Source of the DNA: Candidatus Nanopelagicales bacterium
GTDB taxonomy: Bacteria; Actinomycetota; Actinomycetes; S36-B12
Length of the DNA: 54,611 nt
Direction of reading: 5' to 3'
Assembly (NCBI GenBank): GCA_009694585.1
Contig: SHUQ01000004.1
Span: 1-54,611 of the forward strand
Shown here: in pieces, positions 31,084 to 40,375 of the stretch
How positions within the stretch are numbered: the stretch's first letter is position 1
Layout: the number at the start of each line of letters is the position of its first letter
Notes under the pieces: generated by a model
Databases searched by the model: none
What the model saw: the letters and a program-made list of their open reading frames with translations, nothing else
Told to the model about the DNA's origin: nothing
Position numbers and translations under genes: made by a program

Positions 31084-33152
31084 AGTCCGCGTTCGAATCG
31101 GAGACAAACCAGCTGGCTTTGCTGCCAGCAGGCGGCAAAGCTGCCGCGCGACGGCCCCGCAAGGGGCCGTCTTTGTCTGCGGTTATCGCCGAAGAGTTGC
31201 CGATCGCTCAAGTTCGAATCGACTCGCCACTGCCCCAACTTGATCGGATTTTCGACTACACCGTTTCCCAGCAGCTAAGTGATTTGGTGCAGCCGGGGGT
31301 TCGGGTGAGAGTCCGCTTTGCCGGGCGTTTGGTTAATGGGTTCGTGGTGGGCCGGGTGGGGGCCAGCGATGCTGGCAAGACACTGCGACCTATTGAACGG
31401 GTAGTTTCTGGTGAGCGCGTCCTCACCCCTGAGATTGCTGACTTAGTTGCTGCCGTTGCTGAGCACTATGCCGGCACTTTCTCTGATGTGGTCCGTAGTG
31501 CAGTGCCACCTAGGCATGCCCGGGCCGAAGCTTTGCAGTACCCAATGCCAGATGTCGATGTTCAAGTTCAAGAGTTGGATGCGCAGCGCTGGAGCCGGTA
31601 CACAAATGGAGCCGCGTTATTTCGACGCCTTCGAGGTGGTAAGTCCGCAAATACCAGGGGAGTTTGGAGTGCCGCCCCCGCTCAGCCTTGGTACCAAGAC
31701 ATCGCATCCTTGGCTCGGGCGATTCTTGAGCAGCCACTTGGCAGCGTCATTGTGGTGCTACCTGATGCGCACGATGTTGATTTGCTCTCGCGTGAACTTG
31801 TCGAGCTACGGGATATCACGGCGGTGCTAACAGCGGACCAAGGCCCAGAGCGTCGCTACCGAGAGTTCCTTCGGGGCTTACGTGGCTCAGTTCGATTGGT
31901 GATCGGCACGCGGGCAGTGGTCTTTGCACCGGTCATGGACTTAAGGCTCATCGTGGTTTGGGATGACCAAGACGACTCGCTTTGGGAGCCGCATGCGCCA
32001 TATTGGAATGCTCGTGATGTAGCCGCCATGCGTTCATCCGCCGGAGGCTGTGCGCTACTGGTGGGTTCACCCGCAAGAAGTGTTGAGACCCAACTTTGGT
32101 GTGAGCAGGGGTGGTCACAATCCTTAGCGCCGACCCGAGATGCCATTGCCTCAAGCGCCCCGGTGGTTCGAGCACTTGAAATTGATGACCTAGCCCGTGA
32201 TGTGGCGGCAGCATCTGCCCGGTTGCCGCATATGGCGTGGTCAGTTGCTAAGGAGGGTTTGAAGTCCGGTCCGGTGCTAGTGCAGGTGTCGCGGCGCGGG
32301 TATCTGCCGACGCTGTGCTGTCAAAACTGCCGCACGCCGGCGAGATGCTCATGTGGAGGCTCCCTTGGGCTGGCAACGGGGCAAAGTCTCCCGACCTGTA
32401 CCTGGTGTGGAGTACCGGCCACGAGTTGGAGTTGCCGGGTCTGCGGCGAACACAATTTACGTGCGGTAGCCATTGGCGTCGAACGTACCGCTGAAGAGTT
32501 CGGTAGGGCATTTCCAACGACGTCGGTGGTTTGGTCGCAGGCTTCAGCAATGCGTCGCAAGGTGGGCTCTGCTGCAGCATTGGTGATTGCTACTCCAGGT
32601 GCCGAACCAATCGCTGAAGGCGGTTATGCGGCGGTAATAATCTTGGATGCTCGGCTGCAATTGCAGCGTCCCCAACTTCAGGTAACGCAAGAGGCGGCAC
32701 GGAGATGGTTTGGGGCGGCGCTCCTCGCGCGTCCTCGAGCACCGCTGGTAATCACAGCGGATAACTCTGAGCCGGTGGTACAAGCTTTGGTGCGGTGGGA
32801 TGCGCCATGGTTTGCTCAGCGCGAGCTTGCCGATCGAGTGGCTGCAGGTTTACTGCCCAGCACCCGAATGGCGGTGCTGACTGGAGCAATTACTGATATT
32901 AGTGAGGTGCTGTCATTGTTGACAGTTGAGCACCAAGTCCTAGGTCCGACTGACGGTAGTTGCATAGTTGTTGTGCGGCGTGACTTAGGGGCGCAACTAA
33001 GTGCGCAACTGCGGGTCATTTCAACGACGCGTGCGGTCAAAGGTTCGGGCAAATCGGTTAACGTGGTGCTCGATCCCCGTGAGCCGATTACCAAGGCGAC
33101 CGCACCAATGCCGGGGATACCGAATGGCGCGACGCAGAATCCGGGGACATAG
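31080..33152 (+). CDS. priA: PriA-like primosomal protein N' without Walker motifs
   Basis: Related to the replication-restart helicase PriA, 690 residues. The N-terminal DNA-binding domain ([13 protein letters not shown], about 50-62) and the zinc region are intact; the latter has eight cysteines between about 413 and 460, in CCQNC, CSCGG, CTWCG and CRVCG. The helicase core is degenerate: no GxGKT is found where motif I should be (after about 195), and the DEAH-like box reads [11 protein letters not shown] near 298. This loss is typical of actinobacterial PriA, so the protein probably binds forks without unwinding. The GTG overlaps metK. The first 35 residues are encoded by two strong hairpins; a TTG at 31173 is an alternative start. 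Confidence 0.9.
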   Translation: MKSAFESETNQLALLPAGGKAAARRPRKGPSLSAVIAEELPIAQVRIDSPLPQLDRIFDYTVSQQLSDLVQPGVRVRVRFAGRLVNGFVVGRVGASDAGKTLRPIERVVSGERVLTPEIADLVAAVAEHYAGTFSDVVRSAVPPRHARAEALQYPMPDVDVQVQELDAQRWSRYTNGAALFRRLRGGKSANTRGVWSAAPAQPWYQDIASLARAILEQPLGSVIVVLPDAHDVDLLSRELVELRDITAVLTADQGPERRYREFLRGLRGSVRLVIGTRAVVFAPVMDLRLIVVWDDQDDSLWEPHAPYWNARDVAAMRSSAGGCALLVGSPARSVETQLWCEQGWSQSLAPTRDAIASSAPVVRALEIDDLARDVAAASARLPHMAWSVAKEGLKSGPVLVQVSRRGYLPTLCCQNCRTPARCSCGGSLGLATGQSLPTCTWCGVPATSWSCRVCGEHNLRAVAIGVERTAEEFGRAFPTTSVVWSQASAMRRKVGSAAALVIATPGAEPIAEGGYAAVIILDARLQLQRPQLQVTQEAARRWFGAALLARPRAPLVITADNSEPVVQALVRWDAPWFAQRELADRVAAGLLPSTRMAVLTGAITDISEVLSLLTVEHQVLGPTDGSCIVVVRRDLGAQLSAQLRVISTTRAVKGSGKSVNVVLDPREPITKATAPMPGIPNGATQNPGT
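31116..31175 (+). terminator. Two strong hairpins inside the 5' end of priA
   Basis: Hairpin 1 has an 11-bp stem (31116-31126 with 31131-31141, one G-U pair) and an AGCA loop. Hairpin 2, GACGGCCCC (31150-31158) with GGGGCCGTC (31163-31171), has nine perfect pairs and a GCAA tetraloop, then TTTGTCT. The second looks like an intrinsic terminator placed about 70 bases downstream of the metK stop. It could limit readthrough into priA. Confidence 0.55.
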
Positions 33153-33155
33153 AAT
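33150..33155 (+). promoter_or_regulatory. Leaderless -10 for def
   Basis: TAGAAT ends six bases before the ATG at 33162. Its first three bases are the stop codon of priA. No SD. Confidence 0.65.
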
Positions 33156-33161
33156 CCACTC

Positions 33162-33707
33162 ATGGCGGTTCAACCCATTCGACTGTTCGGCGACCCCGTG
33201 CTGCGCACTCCGGCTGTCGCTGTAGAGACTTATGACAAAGAGCTACGAAAACTTGTTACTGACCTAACCGACACGATGCAAGATGCCCCAGGCGCGGGCT
33301 TGTCAGCTCCGCAGATCGGTGTCTTGCTTAGGGTGTTTACCTATTGGGTTGACGATGAACTTGGCCACTTGATAAATCCAGAATTGGTTTTGTCTGATGA
33401 ATTGCAAGACGGTGAAGAGGGCTGCCTTTCACTCCCGGATCTCGCATTTGACACTAAGCGGGCACTTAGTGTTGTGGCCCGAGGCATGAATATGCACGGT
33501 GAACCGATACTAATTGAAGGCAGTGATCTCTTGGCGCGCTGCGTACAGCATGAAACCGATCATCTCGATGGCATCATGTTTATTGATCGTTTGGACCCGC
33601 AAGCGCGCCGCGAAGCCATGCGATTGGTTCGCGAGTGCGAATGGTTCGGCAACCCAGCTCCTACCGTGCAGATGAGCCCCCATTCCCTTTCGGCCCGGTG
33701 GCTGTAG
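33162..33707 (+). CDS. def: Peptide deformylase
   Basis: Removes the formyl group from the N terminus of new proteins. The 181 residues have all three family motifs: GAGLSAPQIG (44-53), EEGCLSLP with the metal ligand Cys88, and QHETDHLDG with His130, Glu131 and His134. Length and motifs suit an active enzyme. It sits directly before fmt, which adds the formyl group, a pairing seen in many bacteria. Its promoter lies at the end of priA, and fmt starts three bases after its stop. Confidence 0.97.
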   Translation: MAVQPIRLFGDPVLRTPAVAVETYDKELRKLVTDLTDTMQDAPGAGLSAPQIGVLLRVFTYWVDDELGHLINPELVLSDELQDGEEGCLSLPDLAFDTKRALSVVARGMNMHGEPILIEGSDLLARCVQHETDHLDGIMFIDRLDPQARREAMRLVRECEWFGNPAPTVQMSPHSLSARWL

Positions 33708-33710
33708 CCA

Positions 33711-34640
33711 GTGCGTTGTGTTTTTGCGGGTACGCCCGCCGTTGCCGCGGTTGCACTTCAAGTGATTTTGGACTCGCCACATGAGGTGGTGGCGGTAATT
33801 ACGCGTCCGGATTCGCGCGCGGGGCGGGGTCAAAATCTGACATCGAGTGAGGTAGCAGCACTGGCTCATGAGGTCGGTATTCCGGTGCTAAGTCCGACTG
33901 ATCTTCGTGATGCAGATTTTGAAATGAGATTACGAGCACTCGAGCCGGACTGCTGTCCGGTAGTTGCCTATGGTGCCTTGGTGCCCGCCGAATTACTCGC
34001 AGTACCAAAACATGGCTGGGTTAATCTGCACTTTTCCCTGCTGCCGGCGTGGCGTGGAGCGGCACCCGTGCAATGGGCACTGCTCACCGGTGATGTCATG
34101 ACGGGCGCGACGACCTTTAGGCTTGAAACTGGGCTTGATACCGGGCCGGTATATGGCACCGTGACCGAAGAGATTTTGCCGAGTGATACCGCAGGTGCGG
34201 TACTGGGACGACTCGCGGGAGTAGGCGGGCAATTACTCGTATCGACCTTGGATGGCCTTGCTTCCCGATCAATCGAAGCCGTGCCCCAACGCAATTTCGA
34301 TATCAGTTACGCCCCGAAGCTAACCGCCGAGGACGCGCGAATTAGGTGGACTGACCCCTGGATCGGCGTGGATCGACACATTCGCGCGACCACGCCCAAC
34401 CCGGGGCCTTGGACCTTGGCCGGCGGCGAGCGGATCAAAATCGGGCCACTTAGTGTGAATCAAAATGTGTCTGACAGTGATCTGCCACCTGGGCAACTAG
34501 CCGTGGTCAACGGCGCGGTGTTGGTCGGCACCGCTACGAGTTCAGCCCAGTTGAATTTAGTGCAGCCGGCCGGCAAGAAATTGATGCATGCTGGTGATTG
34601 GGTTCGCGGGCTCCGGGCACAGTTGCCGAGATTTGAATGA
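33711..34640 (+). CDS. fmt: Methionyl-tRNA formyltransferase
   Basis: Formylates initiator Met-tRNA using 10-formyl-tetrahydrofolate. The 309 residues start at GTG 33711. RCVFAGTP opens the catalytic domain; RPDSRAGRG is the tRNA-contacting loop; NLHFSLLPAWRGAAP (about 104-118) has the catalytic Asn and His, and TGLDTGPV supplies the Asp. The C-terminal OB-fold domain (from about 205) is present. It is coupled to def upstream and overlaps rsmB by four bases. Confidence 0.96.
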   Translation: MRCVFAGTPAVAAVALQVILDSPHEVVAVITRPDSRAGRGQNLTSSEVAALAHEVGIPVLSPTDLRDADFEMRLRALEPDCCPVVAYGALVPAELLAVPKHGWVNLHFSLLPAWRGAAPVQWALLTGDVMTGATTFRLETGLDTGPVYGTVTEEILPSDTAGAVLGRLAGVGGQLLVSTLDGLASRSIEAVPQRNFDISYAPKLTAEDARIRWTDPWIGVDRHIRATTPNPGPWTLAGGERIKIGPLSVNQNVSDSDLPPGQLAVVNGAVLVGTATSSAQLNLVQPAGKKLMHAGDWVRGLRAQLPRFE

Positions 34641-35986
34641 GCCTTGACCCGGCTCGCAAGGCCGCATTTGAAGTTCTTAGGTCAGTTCGTGAGGATGATT
34701 CGTATGCGAATTTGACCATGCCGGGTGTGCTGGCGCGCATGTCACTTACCGGACGCGATGCTGGCTTTGCCACCGAACTTGCGTACGGAACTTTGCGCTG
34801 GCAAGGGTTCTACGATGCTATTTTGATAACCTGTGCGTCTCGGGCCTGGGCCGACGTCGACCCTGGCATGCAGGCGGTCCTTCGATTGGGAGCTCATCAG
34901 TTATTGTGTATGCGCGTGCCTTCGCATGCTGCCGTTGACTCCTCATGTGAACTTGCACGTGCACTTGGTTCCGCCGGCGGTGCATCTGCTCGAGCCGGTT
35001 TTGCAAATGCCATCCTCCGCAAAGTGGCAGCCCATGACCTTGACTACTGGGTCGAGCTGGTTGGGGCAATCGGCGGACTAGAAGGGCTCGCCACGCGCTG
35101 GTCGCACCCAGCTTGGATCGTGCGCGCATTTCAAGATGCCCTCGGTGAACGACGTAGTGAACTGCCGGCACTGCTAGCTGCTGACAATGAACCCGCACAC
35201 CCGGTTTTGGTTGCGCGTCCGGGCCGGATGGACCCGGAGGTACTCAGAGGACGTTCGGAGGTATCGCCGGGCCGGTACTCACCTTTAGCTGCAGTTTTGC
35301 ATAGTGGAGCACCAGATGCTCTTGACATTGTTAGGAGTGGCGCGGTCGGGGTGCAAGACGAAGGCAGTCAATTGGTGGCACTTGCGCTGACTCGCGCGGA
35401 GGTTTCACATCCTGAAACTGATTGGTTAGACATGTGTGCTGGGCCCGGTGGTAAAGCCGCGGTATTAGCGGGTATTGCTGCAGAACGTGGGGTCAATTTG
35501 ACGGCTGTTGAGTTGCACCCGCATCGCGCTCATCTCATTGAACGTTCACTCGGGGGAGTCCCGGTTGAAATAATCGTTGGTGACGCGACAGACGCTCCGT
35601 GGGGTGACCAACTTTTTGATCGGATTCTGATTGACGCACCGTGCACGGGCTTAGGTGCACTGCGGCGGCGCCCGGAGGCTAGGTGGCGTAAATCTCCGGC
35701 CGACCTGTCGACCCTTGGGCCGCTGCAACGAAACTTACTCAAGTCGGCGATAGCAGCGACTCGGCCGGGGGGAGTGATCATTTATGCAACCTGCTCCCCA
35801 CACCTCGCCGAGACCGAATTCGTGGTCGCCGATGTGGTAGCGGGGCTGAGCAACGTGGCCATTGAGGATGCGCGAGATCTTCTGCCTGAGGTAACTGATG
35901 TCGGAAGCAGCCCCTTCGTACAGCTTTGGCCGCACCGCCACGGCACCGACGCGATGTTCTTCGCATTACTGCGCAAAACCGGCTAG
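34637..35986 (+). CDS. rsmB: 16S rRNA cytosine-C5 methyltransferase
   Basis: SAM-dependent m5C methyltransferase of the RsmB/Sun family, acting on 16S rRNA (position 967 in E. coli). The N-terminal NusB-like RNA-binding domain (about 1-140) has PARKAAFEVLRSV and ELAYGTLRWQ. The catalytic domain has the SAM site MCAGPGGKAAVLA (about 270-282), the PCTGLGALRRRPEARW active loop and the catalytic TCS motif near 384. At 449 residues the length is normal. The ATG overlaps fmt. The fmt-rsmB-rpe order is common in actinobacteria. Confidence 0.95.
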   Translation: MSLDPARKAAFEVLRSVREDDSYANLTMPGVLARMSLTGRDAGFATELAYGTLRWQGFYDAILITCASRAWADVDPGMQAVLRLGAHQLLCMRVPSHAAVDSSCELARALGSAGGASARAGFANAILRKVAAHDLDYWVELVGAIGGLEGLATRWSHPAWIVRAFQDALGERRSELPALLAADNEPAHPVLVARPGRMDPEVLRGRSEVSPGRYSPLAAVLHSGAPDALDIVRSGAVGVQDEGSQLVALALTRAEVSHPETDWLDMCAGPGGKAAVLAGIAAERGVNLTAVELHPHRAHLIERSLGGVPVEIIVGDATDAPWGDQLFDRILIDAPCTGLGALRRRPEARWRKSPADLSTLGPLQRNLLKSAIAATRPGGVIIYATCSPHLAETEFVVADVVAGLSNVAIEDARDLLPEVTDVGSSPFVQLWPHRHGTDAMFFALLRKTG

Positions 35987-36013
35987 CGAAGTGCTGGCAT
36001 TTGTAGCGCCGAT

Positions 36014-36019
36014 TAGTCT
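36014..36019 (+). promoter_or_regulatory. Leaderless -10 for rpe
   Basis: TAGTCT ends exactly six bases before the ATG at 36026, in the 39-base gap after rsmB. No SD. It supports ATG 36026 over the TTG two codons upstream. Confidence 0.65.
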
Positions 36020-36025
36020 TTGCCC

Positions 36026-36694
36026 ATGGGAATCTTGATCTCACCTAGTGTGCTCAATAGTGATCTGTCATGTTTGGCTGAGGAGGTTGCCCGGGTCGCC
36101 GATTATTCCGACTGGATCCACCTCGATGTGATGGATAATCATTTTGTCCCGAACCTTACATTCGGGGTCTCAGTTGTTGAGTCTTTGCTGAAAAATATAG
36201 CTATCCCCGCCGACTGCCACCTCATGATTGCCGACCCAGATCGTTGGGCGCCCGCTTATGCCGAGGCCGGGGCGAGCAGCGTGACATTTCATATTGAAGC
36301 GGCAGCAAACCCTGTGCAATTGTGCCGAGACTTGCGGGCAGCAGGTGCCCGGGCCGGCGTTGGCTTGAAGCCCGGTACCGACATTTCCGCGGTAGCAGAA
36401 CTCATGCCGGAATTAGACATGATTTTGATTATGACTGTCGAACCAGGATTTGGTGGTCAATCGTTCATGACTGACATGTTGCCGAAAATCGAGCAAGCGC
36501 GCGCACTGGTAGTCGGGGCCGGCACCGATATTTGGGTGCAGGTTGATGGCGGCATAGATATTTCGACGATTGAGCGGTGCGCGAGTGCGGGTGCGAATGT
36601 TTTCGTAGCGGGTTCATCGGTGTACCGGGCCGAGGATCCTGGTGCCATGGTCGATTGCCTGCGCGCCCTAGCCCAAGACGCGACCCGATTGTGA
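36026..36694 (+). CDS. rpe: Ribulose-phosphate 3-epimerase
   Basis: Interconverts ribulose 5-phosphate and xylulose 5-phosphate, and so adjusts the pentose supply for the riboflavin genes that follow. From ATG 36026 it has 222 residues. Motifs: [29 protein letters not shown] (metal and catalytic residues), [16 protein letters not shown] and VDGGID with the second catalytic Asp, all standard. Its stop overlaps the ribD GTG. Confidence 0.97.
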   Translation: MGILISPSVLNSDLSCLAEEVARVADYSDWIHLDVMDNHFVPNLTFGVSVVESLLKNIAIPADCHLMIADPDRWAPAYAEAGASSVTFHIEAAANPVQLCRDLRAAGARAGVGLKPGTDISAVAELMPELDMILIMTVEPGFGGQSFMTDMLPKIEQARALVVGAGTDIWVQVDGGIDISTIERCASAGANVFVAGSSVYRAEDPGAMVDCLRALAQDATRL

Positions 36695-37704
36695 GCGTTT
36701 GGGAGAATGCCATGCGCGAAGCCATCGCGCTGGCGGTATCTGCTGGCCCAACTTGCAGCCCAAATCCGCGAGTGGGCTGTGTTCTGGTTAGTCCCGATGG
36801 CGAAATCATTGGCCGTGGCTACCACCAAGGTGCTGGCTTGCCACACGCCGAAGTGAATGCCATTGCAGCTGCTGGCGATTTAGCCCGCGGTGCCACAGCG
36901 GTCGTAACCCTTGAGCCGTGCAAACATAAGGGGCGCACCGGGCCGTGCACGCAGGCGCTGATCGATGCCGGGATTAGGCAGGTGGTTTTTGCGCAGGCCG
37001 ATCCATCGGCTGTCGCTGGTGGCGGGTCGCAGCTATTGACTAGTGCTGGTGTAAGTGTGGTCGGCGGGGTACTTGCCGATGAAGCGACACTGATCAATCG
37101 GGCTTGGACTCATGTGCAGGTGACCGGACGCCCCTTTGTAACAATCAAGACGGCAATGAGCCTTGATGGCCGGGTAGCAGACGCAGGCGGTGGGCCAACC
37201 GCTATCACCGGTGCGAAGACACGAACTTGGGTGAGTCAGTTTAGGTCTGGTGTAGATGCGGTGCTCGTTGGCACGAACACGGTGGTGGTAGACAACCCAG
37301 CGCTTACAGCACGTGATGGGATAGGGGCGCTGCTGTCCAATCAGCCGCTGCGAGTGGTGGTTGGCGAGCGGGACTTGCCTACGAATCTTCGTGTGTTCGC
37401 CGACGCTGGTTCAGGTAGGGCAATTCAAATTCGTGAGCATGATCCGGCCCGAATCCTTGGGGAACTGCATGACCGTCAGATTCAGCAGGTATTGATTGAA
37501 GGTGGCCCCACGATCATTTCTGCTTTCCTCCAAGCCGGTTTGGTCGACGAAATCCTCTGGTTTGTGGCACCGCAATTTCTTGGAGCTGGGCCGGTAGCCG
37601 TTCAGCCGCTACCTGGCCCGCGAGCGGTCATTGTTACCGCGGTCGAGGTCATCGGCAATGATGTACTCATTCGCGGGGTACTGAGCCCGGCACCGACCAC
37701 CTAA
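36691..37704 (+). CDS. ribD: Bifunctional riboflavin deaminase/reductase
   Basis: Deaminates the first pyrimidine intermediate and reduces its ribose, steps two and three of riboflavin synthesis. The GTG at 36691 (GTGA overlap with rpe) gives 337 residues; ATG 36712 is an alternative, and the longer open frame lies inside rpe. The zinc deaminase has His52 and Glu54 in PHAEVNAI and Cys77/Cys86 in [12 protein letters not shown]. The reductase domain (from about 145) has [20 protein letters not shown] and IEGGPTIIS. No FMN riboswitch can fit because there is no upstream spacer. Confidence 0.96.
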   Translation: MSVWENAMREAIALAVSAGPTCSPNPRVGCVLVSPDGEIIGRGYHQGAGLPHAEVNAIAAAGDLARGATAVVTLEPCKHKGRTGPCTQALIDAGIRQVVFAQADPSAVAGGGSQLLTSAGVSVVGGVLADEATLINRAWTHVQVTGRPFVTIKTAMSLDGRVADAGGGPTAITGAKTRTWVSQFRSGVDAVLVGTNTVVVDNPALTARDGIGALLSNQPLRVVVGERDLPTNLRVFADAGSGRAIQIREHDPARILGELHDRQIQQVLIEGGPTIISAFLQAGLVDEILWFVAPQFLGAGPVAVQPLPGPRAVIVTAVEVIGNDVLIRGVLSPAPTT

Positions 37705-37707
37705 GAT
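37702..37707 (+). promoter_or_regulatory. Leaderless -10 for ribE
   Basis: TAAGAT ends six bases before the ATG at 37714; its first three bases are the ribD stop codon. No SD. Confidence 0.65.
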
Positions 37708-37713
37708 GAGTCA

Positions 37714-38310
37714 ATGTTCACGGGTATTGTCGAAGAACTTGGGCGCATTGCGCATATCGAGTCTTTTCCTGATGCCGCCAAGTTGAAAATCCAAGGCGCG
37801 GTGGTGGTAAGTGATGTCAAGGCCGGTGACTCTATTGCGGTCAATGGGGTTTGCCTGACAGTTGTCGACCTCGGGACGGACTATTTCACGGCCGACGTTA
37901 TGGCTGAGACCCTGAACCGCAGTTCCCTAGGCAAAGTGGCCATCGGATCCAAGGTCAACCTTGAACGAGCGGCTCGATTGGACTCTCGCATTGGCGGTCA
38001 TTTGGTGCAAGGCCACGTAGATGGAGTCGGTTCAGTGATCGCCATCGATCCGGCACAACATTGGACCCTAATTCGTTTCACATTGCCTACACCATTGGCC
38101 AACTATCTAGTTGAGAAAGGCTCAATTACTGTTGATGGGGTGTCGCTGACTGTTGTTGAGGTTGGCCCAGATTACTTCTCGGTGTCCCTCATCCCAACTA
38201 CTTTGGAGCACACTACGCTGGGTGCGCTGTCGGTAGGAGACATTGTGAATCTAGAAGTTGACGTCATTGCTAAGTATGTGGAGCGCCTCATGAAGGGTGA
38301 AACTAAGTGA
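37714..38310 (+). CDS. ribE: Riboflavin synthase alpha subunit
   Basis: Dismutates two 6,7-dimethyl-8-ribityllumazines to riboflavin. The 198 residues form two lumazine-binding repeats. Repeat one starts [10 protein letters not shown], with VNGVCLTV and ADVMAETL; repeat two starts near 100 with [12 protein letters not shown], then VDGVSLTV. The C-terminal amphipathic helix for trimerisation is present. This gene is also called ribC in some actinobacteria. It overlaps ribBA (GTGA). Confidence 0.96.
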   Translation: MFTGIVEELGRIAHIESFPDAAKLKIQGAVVVSDVKAGDSIAVNGVCLTVVDLGTDYFTADVMAETLNRSSLGKVAIGSKVNLERAARLDSRIGGHLVQGHVDGVGSVIAIDPAQHWTLIRFTLPTPLANYLVEKGSITVDGVSLTVVEVGPDYFSVSLIPTTLEHTTLGALSVGDIVNLEVDVIAKYVERLMKGETK

Positions 38311-39620
38311 TCCCGGCAGATGAGGTGTTTGCCAATGACGCCATCGAGGTAGCCCAGCCGTTAGCTGCTGAGACATTTGTTGATACCAGCCCCTCGGCCG
38401 GCCTTGATTCAATTGACTCGGCCATTGCAGCTATCAAAGCTGGTCGGCCCATAGTTGTCGTGGATGACGAAGATCGCGAGAACGAAGGCGACTTGATATT
38501 CGCAGCTTCCGCAGCGACCCCAGAAAATGTCGCCTTCATGATCAGGCACACTTCCGGGTACATCTGTGTTGGTATGAGTGGTGAAGTACTCGATCGCTTG
38601 GGGCTGCCGCCCATGACGGCGGTAAATGAAGATCGCAAGGGCACCGCTTATGCAGTTTCTGTAGATGCTCGCGACGTTGTAAGCACTGGTATTTCTGCCA
38701 TAGATAGATCACGGACAATTCGGGTTTTGGCAGATTCTGCTACCGATGCCTCCGACCTAACGCGACCCGGCCACGTCATGCCACTTCGAGCCGTCGAGGG
38801 CGGAGTATTGCGCCGCGCAGGTCACACCGAGGCCGCGGTCGATCTTGCTAAATTGGCGGGCCTTGCCCCAGCAGGAGCCCTGTGTGAGTTAGTAAATGAC
38901 GACGGCACGATGATGCGCGCACCGGATTGCCGAAGATTCGCCGATGAGCATGGGCTCGTGATGGTCTCCATCGCTGACCTGATCAAGTTCAAGCGCAGAA
39001 CCGAAAAACAAATCAGGCGTGTAGCGACAACAAAGTTGCCAACGGAGTTTGGTGATTTCATCGCGGTTGGTTATAGCAGCGATGTTGATGGGTCGGAGCA
39101 TGTCGCACTAATCGTGGGTGACATTTCTGACGGCGAGAATGTCCTAGTGCGCGTGCACTCTGAGTGCTTGACGGGTGACGTATTTGGATCCTTGCGCTGC
39201 GATTGCGGACCACAATTACACGGTGCCATGCGCAAGATCTACGAAGAGGGTCGTGGTGTGGTGCTGTATGTGAAGGGCCACGAAGGTCGGGGGATCGGAC
39301 TGCTACATAAATTGCGGGCATACGGCTTACAAGACTCCGGTCGAGACACCGTTGATGCGAACTTGGATCTGGGGTTACCAATTGATGCACGGGACTACGG
39401 CACCGGTGCGCAAATCCTTGCGGATTTGGGGGTCAAGTCGATGCGGCTTTTGACCAATAACCCAGCGAAACGTGCAGGACTCGAGGGTTATGGCCTATCT
39501 ATAATTGAACGCGTGCCGATGGAAATTGATGCCAATGACCACAATTTGACTTATTTGCATACGAAAGCCGAGCGGATGGGTCATACGTTGAAATTCGAGG
39601 CACAGGAGAACACTCCATGA
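38307..39620 (+). CDS. ribBA: DHBP synthase / GTP cyclohydrolase II
   Basis: Bifunctional entry enzyme of riboflavin synthesis: one half makes dihydroxybutanone phosphate from ribulose 5-phosphate, the other opens GTP. Of 437 residues, the first 35 are an extension. RibB follows with [13 protein letters not shown] (about 53-65), [10 protein letters not shown] and the catalytic HTEAAVDL. RibA starts near 235 and has the zinc cysteines in [17 protein letters not shown] (about 286-302), EGRGIGL and LTNNPAKR. Both active sites look intact. It starts at a GTG in overlap with ribE and overlaps ribH. Confidence 0.96.
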   Translation: MIPADEVFANDAIEVAQPLAAETFVDTSPSAGLDSIDSAIAAIKAGRPIVVVDDEDRENEGDLIFAASAATPENVAFMIRHTSGYICVGMSGEVLDRLGLPPMTAVNEDRKGTAYAVSVDARDVVSTGISAIDRSRTIRVLADSATDASDLTRPGHVMPLRAVEGGVLRRAGHTEAAVDLAKLAGLAPAGALCELVNDDGTMMRAPDCRRFADEHGLVMVSIADLIKFKRRTEKQIRRVATTKLPTEFGDFIAVGYSSDVDGSEHVALIVGDISDGENVLVRVHSECLTGDVFGSLRCDCGPQLHGAMRKIYEEGRGVVLYVKGHEGRGIGLLHKLRAYGLQDSGRDTVDANLDLGLPIDARDYGTGAQILADLGVKSMRLLTNNPAKRAGLEGYGLSIIERVPMEIDANDHNLTYLHTKAERMGHTLKFEAQENTP

Positions 39621-40090
39621 GCGGTGCCGGAGCCTCAATCCTCCAGCCAAATGGTTCTGGCATTCGGGTCGCGATAGTCGCTGCGTCATGGCACGAGCAA
39701 GTTATGGCCGGCCTAATCGCTGGGGCTACCGGTGCCTGCACCGCGGCCGGGGCAGCTGCGTCACTCATTCGCGTTGCTGGGTCATTCGAATTGCCGGTGG
39801 TAGCTAAAGCCTGCGCTCTCTCGGAGCGATTCGATGCGGTTGTTGCGTTAGGTGTGGTGATCCGCGGAGGCACCCCACACTTTGACTTTGTCTGTGATGC
39901 GGCAACATCTGGGCTGAAGCAAGTTGCACTTGATCACCTAATTCCGGTCGGTTTTGGTCTGCTCACCTGCGATAACGAGGCTCAGGCAATTGATCGCGCC
40001 GGGTTGCCCGGTTCAAAAGAAGACAAAGGCGCTGAAGCCACCTGGGCGGCTATCAATACGGCTATTACCCTGCGCGATCTGTCCGATTAG
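39617..40090 (+). CDS. ribH: 6,7-dimethyl-8-ribityllumazine synthase
   Basis: Joins dihydroxybutanone phosphate to the pyrimidine to form lumazine. The 157 residues contain [36 protein letters not shown] with the catalytic His near 93, and [15 protein letters not shown]. The tail [15 protein letters not shown] is typical of the icosahedral form. The ATG overlaps ribBA. It completes the riboflavin set in the order ribD-E-BA-H. Confidence 0.96.
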   Translation: MSGAGASILQPNGSGIRVAIVAASWHEQVMAGLIAGATGACTAAGAAASLIRVAGSFELPVVAKACALSERFDAVVALGVVIRGGTPHFDFVCDAATSGLKQVALDHLIPVGFGLLTCDNEAQAIDRAGLPGSKEDKGAEATWAAINTAITLRDLSD

Positions 40091-40099
40091 CCGGCGCCG

Positions 40100-40105
40100 T
40101 AGGCT
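40100..40105 (+). promoter_or_regulatory. Leaderless -10 for hisE
   Basis: TAGGCT ends six bases before the GTG at 40112, in a 21-base gap after ribH. No SD. The same hexamer and spacing occur before the GTG at 5035. Confidence 0.65.
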
Positions 40106-40111
40106 GGGCCC

Positions 40112-40375
40112 GTGAAAACCTTCGATGATCTCTACGCTGAGCTAGCGCGCAAAATTGCCCACCAAGATGTGGACTCCGGCACTGTTAAGTTGCTGGATCA
40201 AGGGGTGCATGCAATCGGCAAGAAAGTGGTCGAAGAAGCTGCTGAGGCTTGGATGGCGGCCGAATATGAGGGCCATGAGCGCACGGCAGAAGAAATTGCA
40301 CAGTTGCTATACCACGTGCAGGTCTTAATGCTGGCGAGCAAAGTGAGCCTTGACGATGTCTATCGGCGGCTGTGA
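40112..40375 (+). CDS. hisE: Phosphoribosyl-ATP pyrophosphatase
   Basis: Removes pyrophosphate from phosphoribosyl-ATP, step two of histidine synthesis. The 87 residues are a single MazG-like helical domain with the metal-binding [14 protein letters not shown] (about 31-44) and [14 protein letters not shown]. It starts at GTG 40112. It is separate from hisI at the window start, as in other actinobacteria, and is coupled to hisG by a TGATG overlap. Confidence 0.96.
   Translation: MKTFDDLYAELARKIAHQDVDSGTVKLLDQGVHAIGKKVVEEAAEAWMAAEYEGHERTAEEIAQLLYHVQVLMLASKVSLDDVYRRL

Noticed and set aside
36577-36690. Upstream extension of ribD
   Set aside because: It is the shadow of the end of rpe in another frame; GTG 36691 in overlap with the rpe stop gives a normal RibD.
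36695-38306. FMN riboswitch ahead of the riboflavin genes
   Set aside because: ribD overlaps rpe, and ribE has only nine bases before it, so there is no room for the roughly 120-base element.
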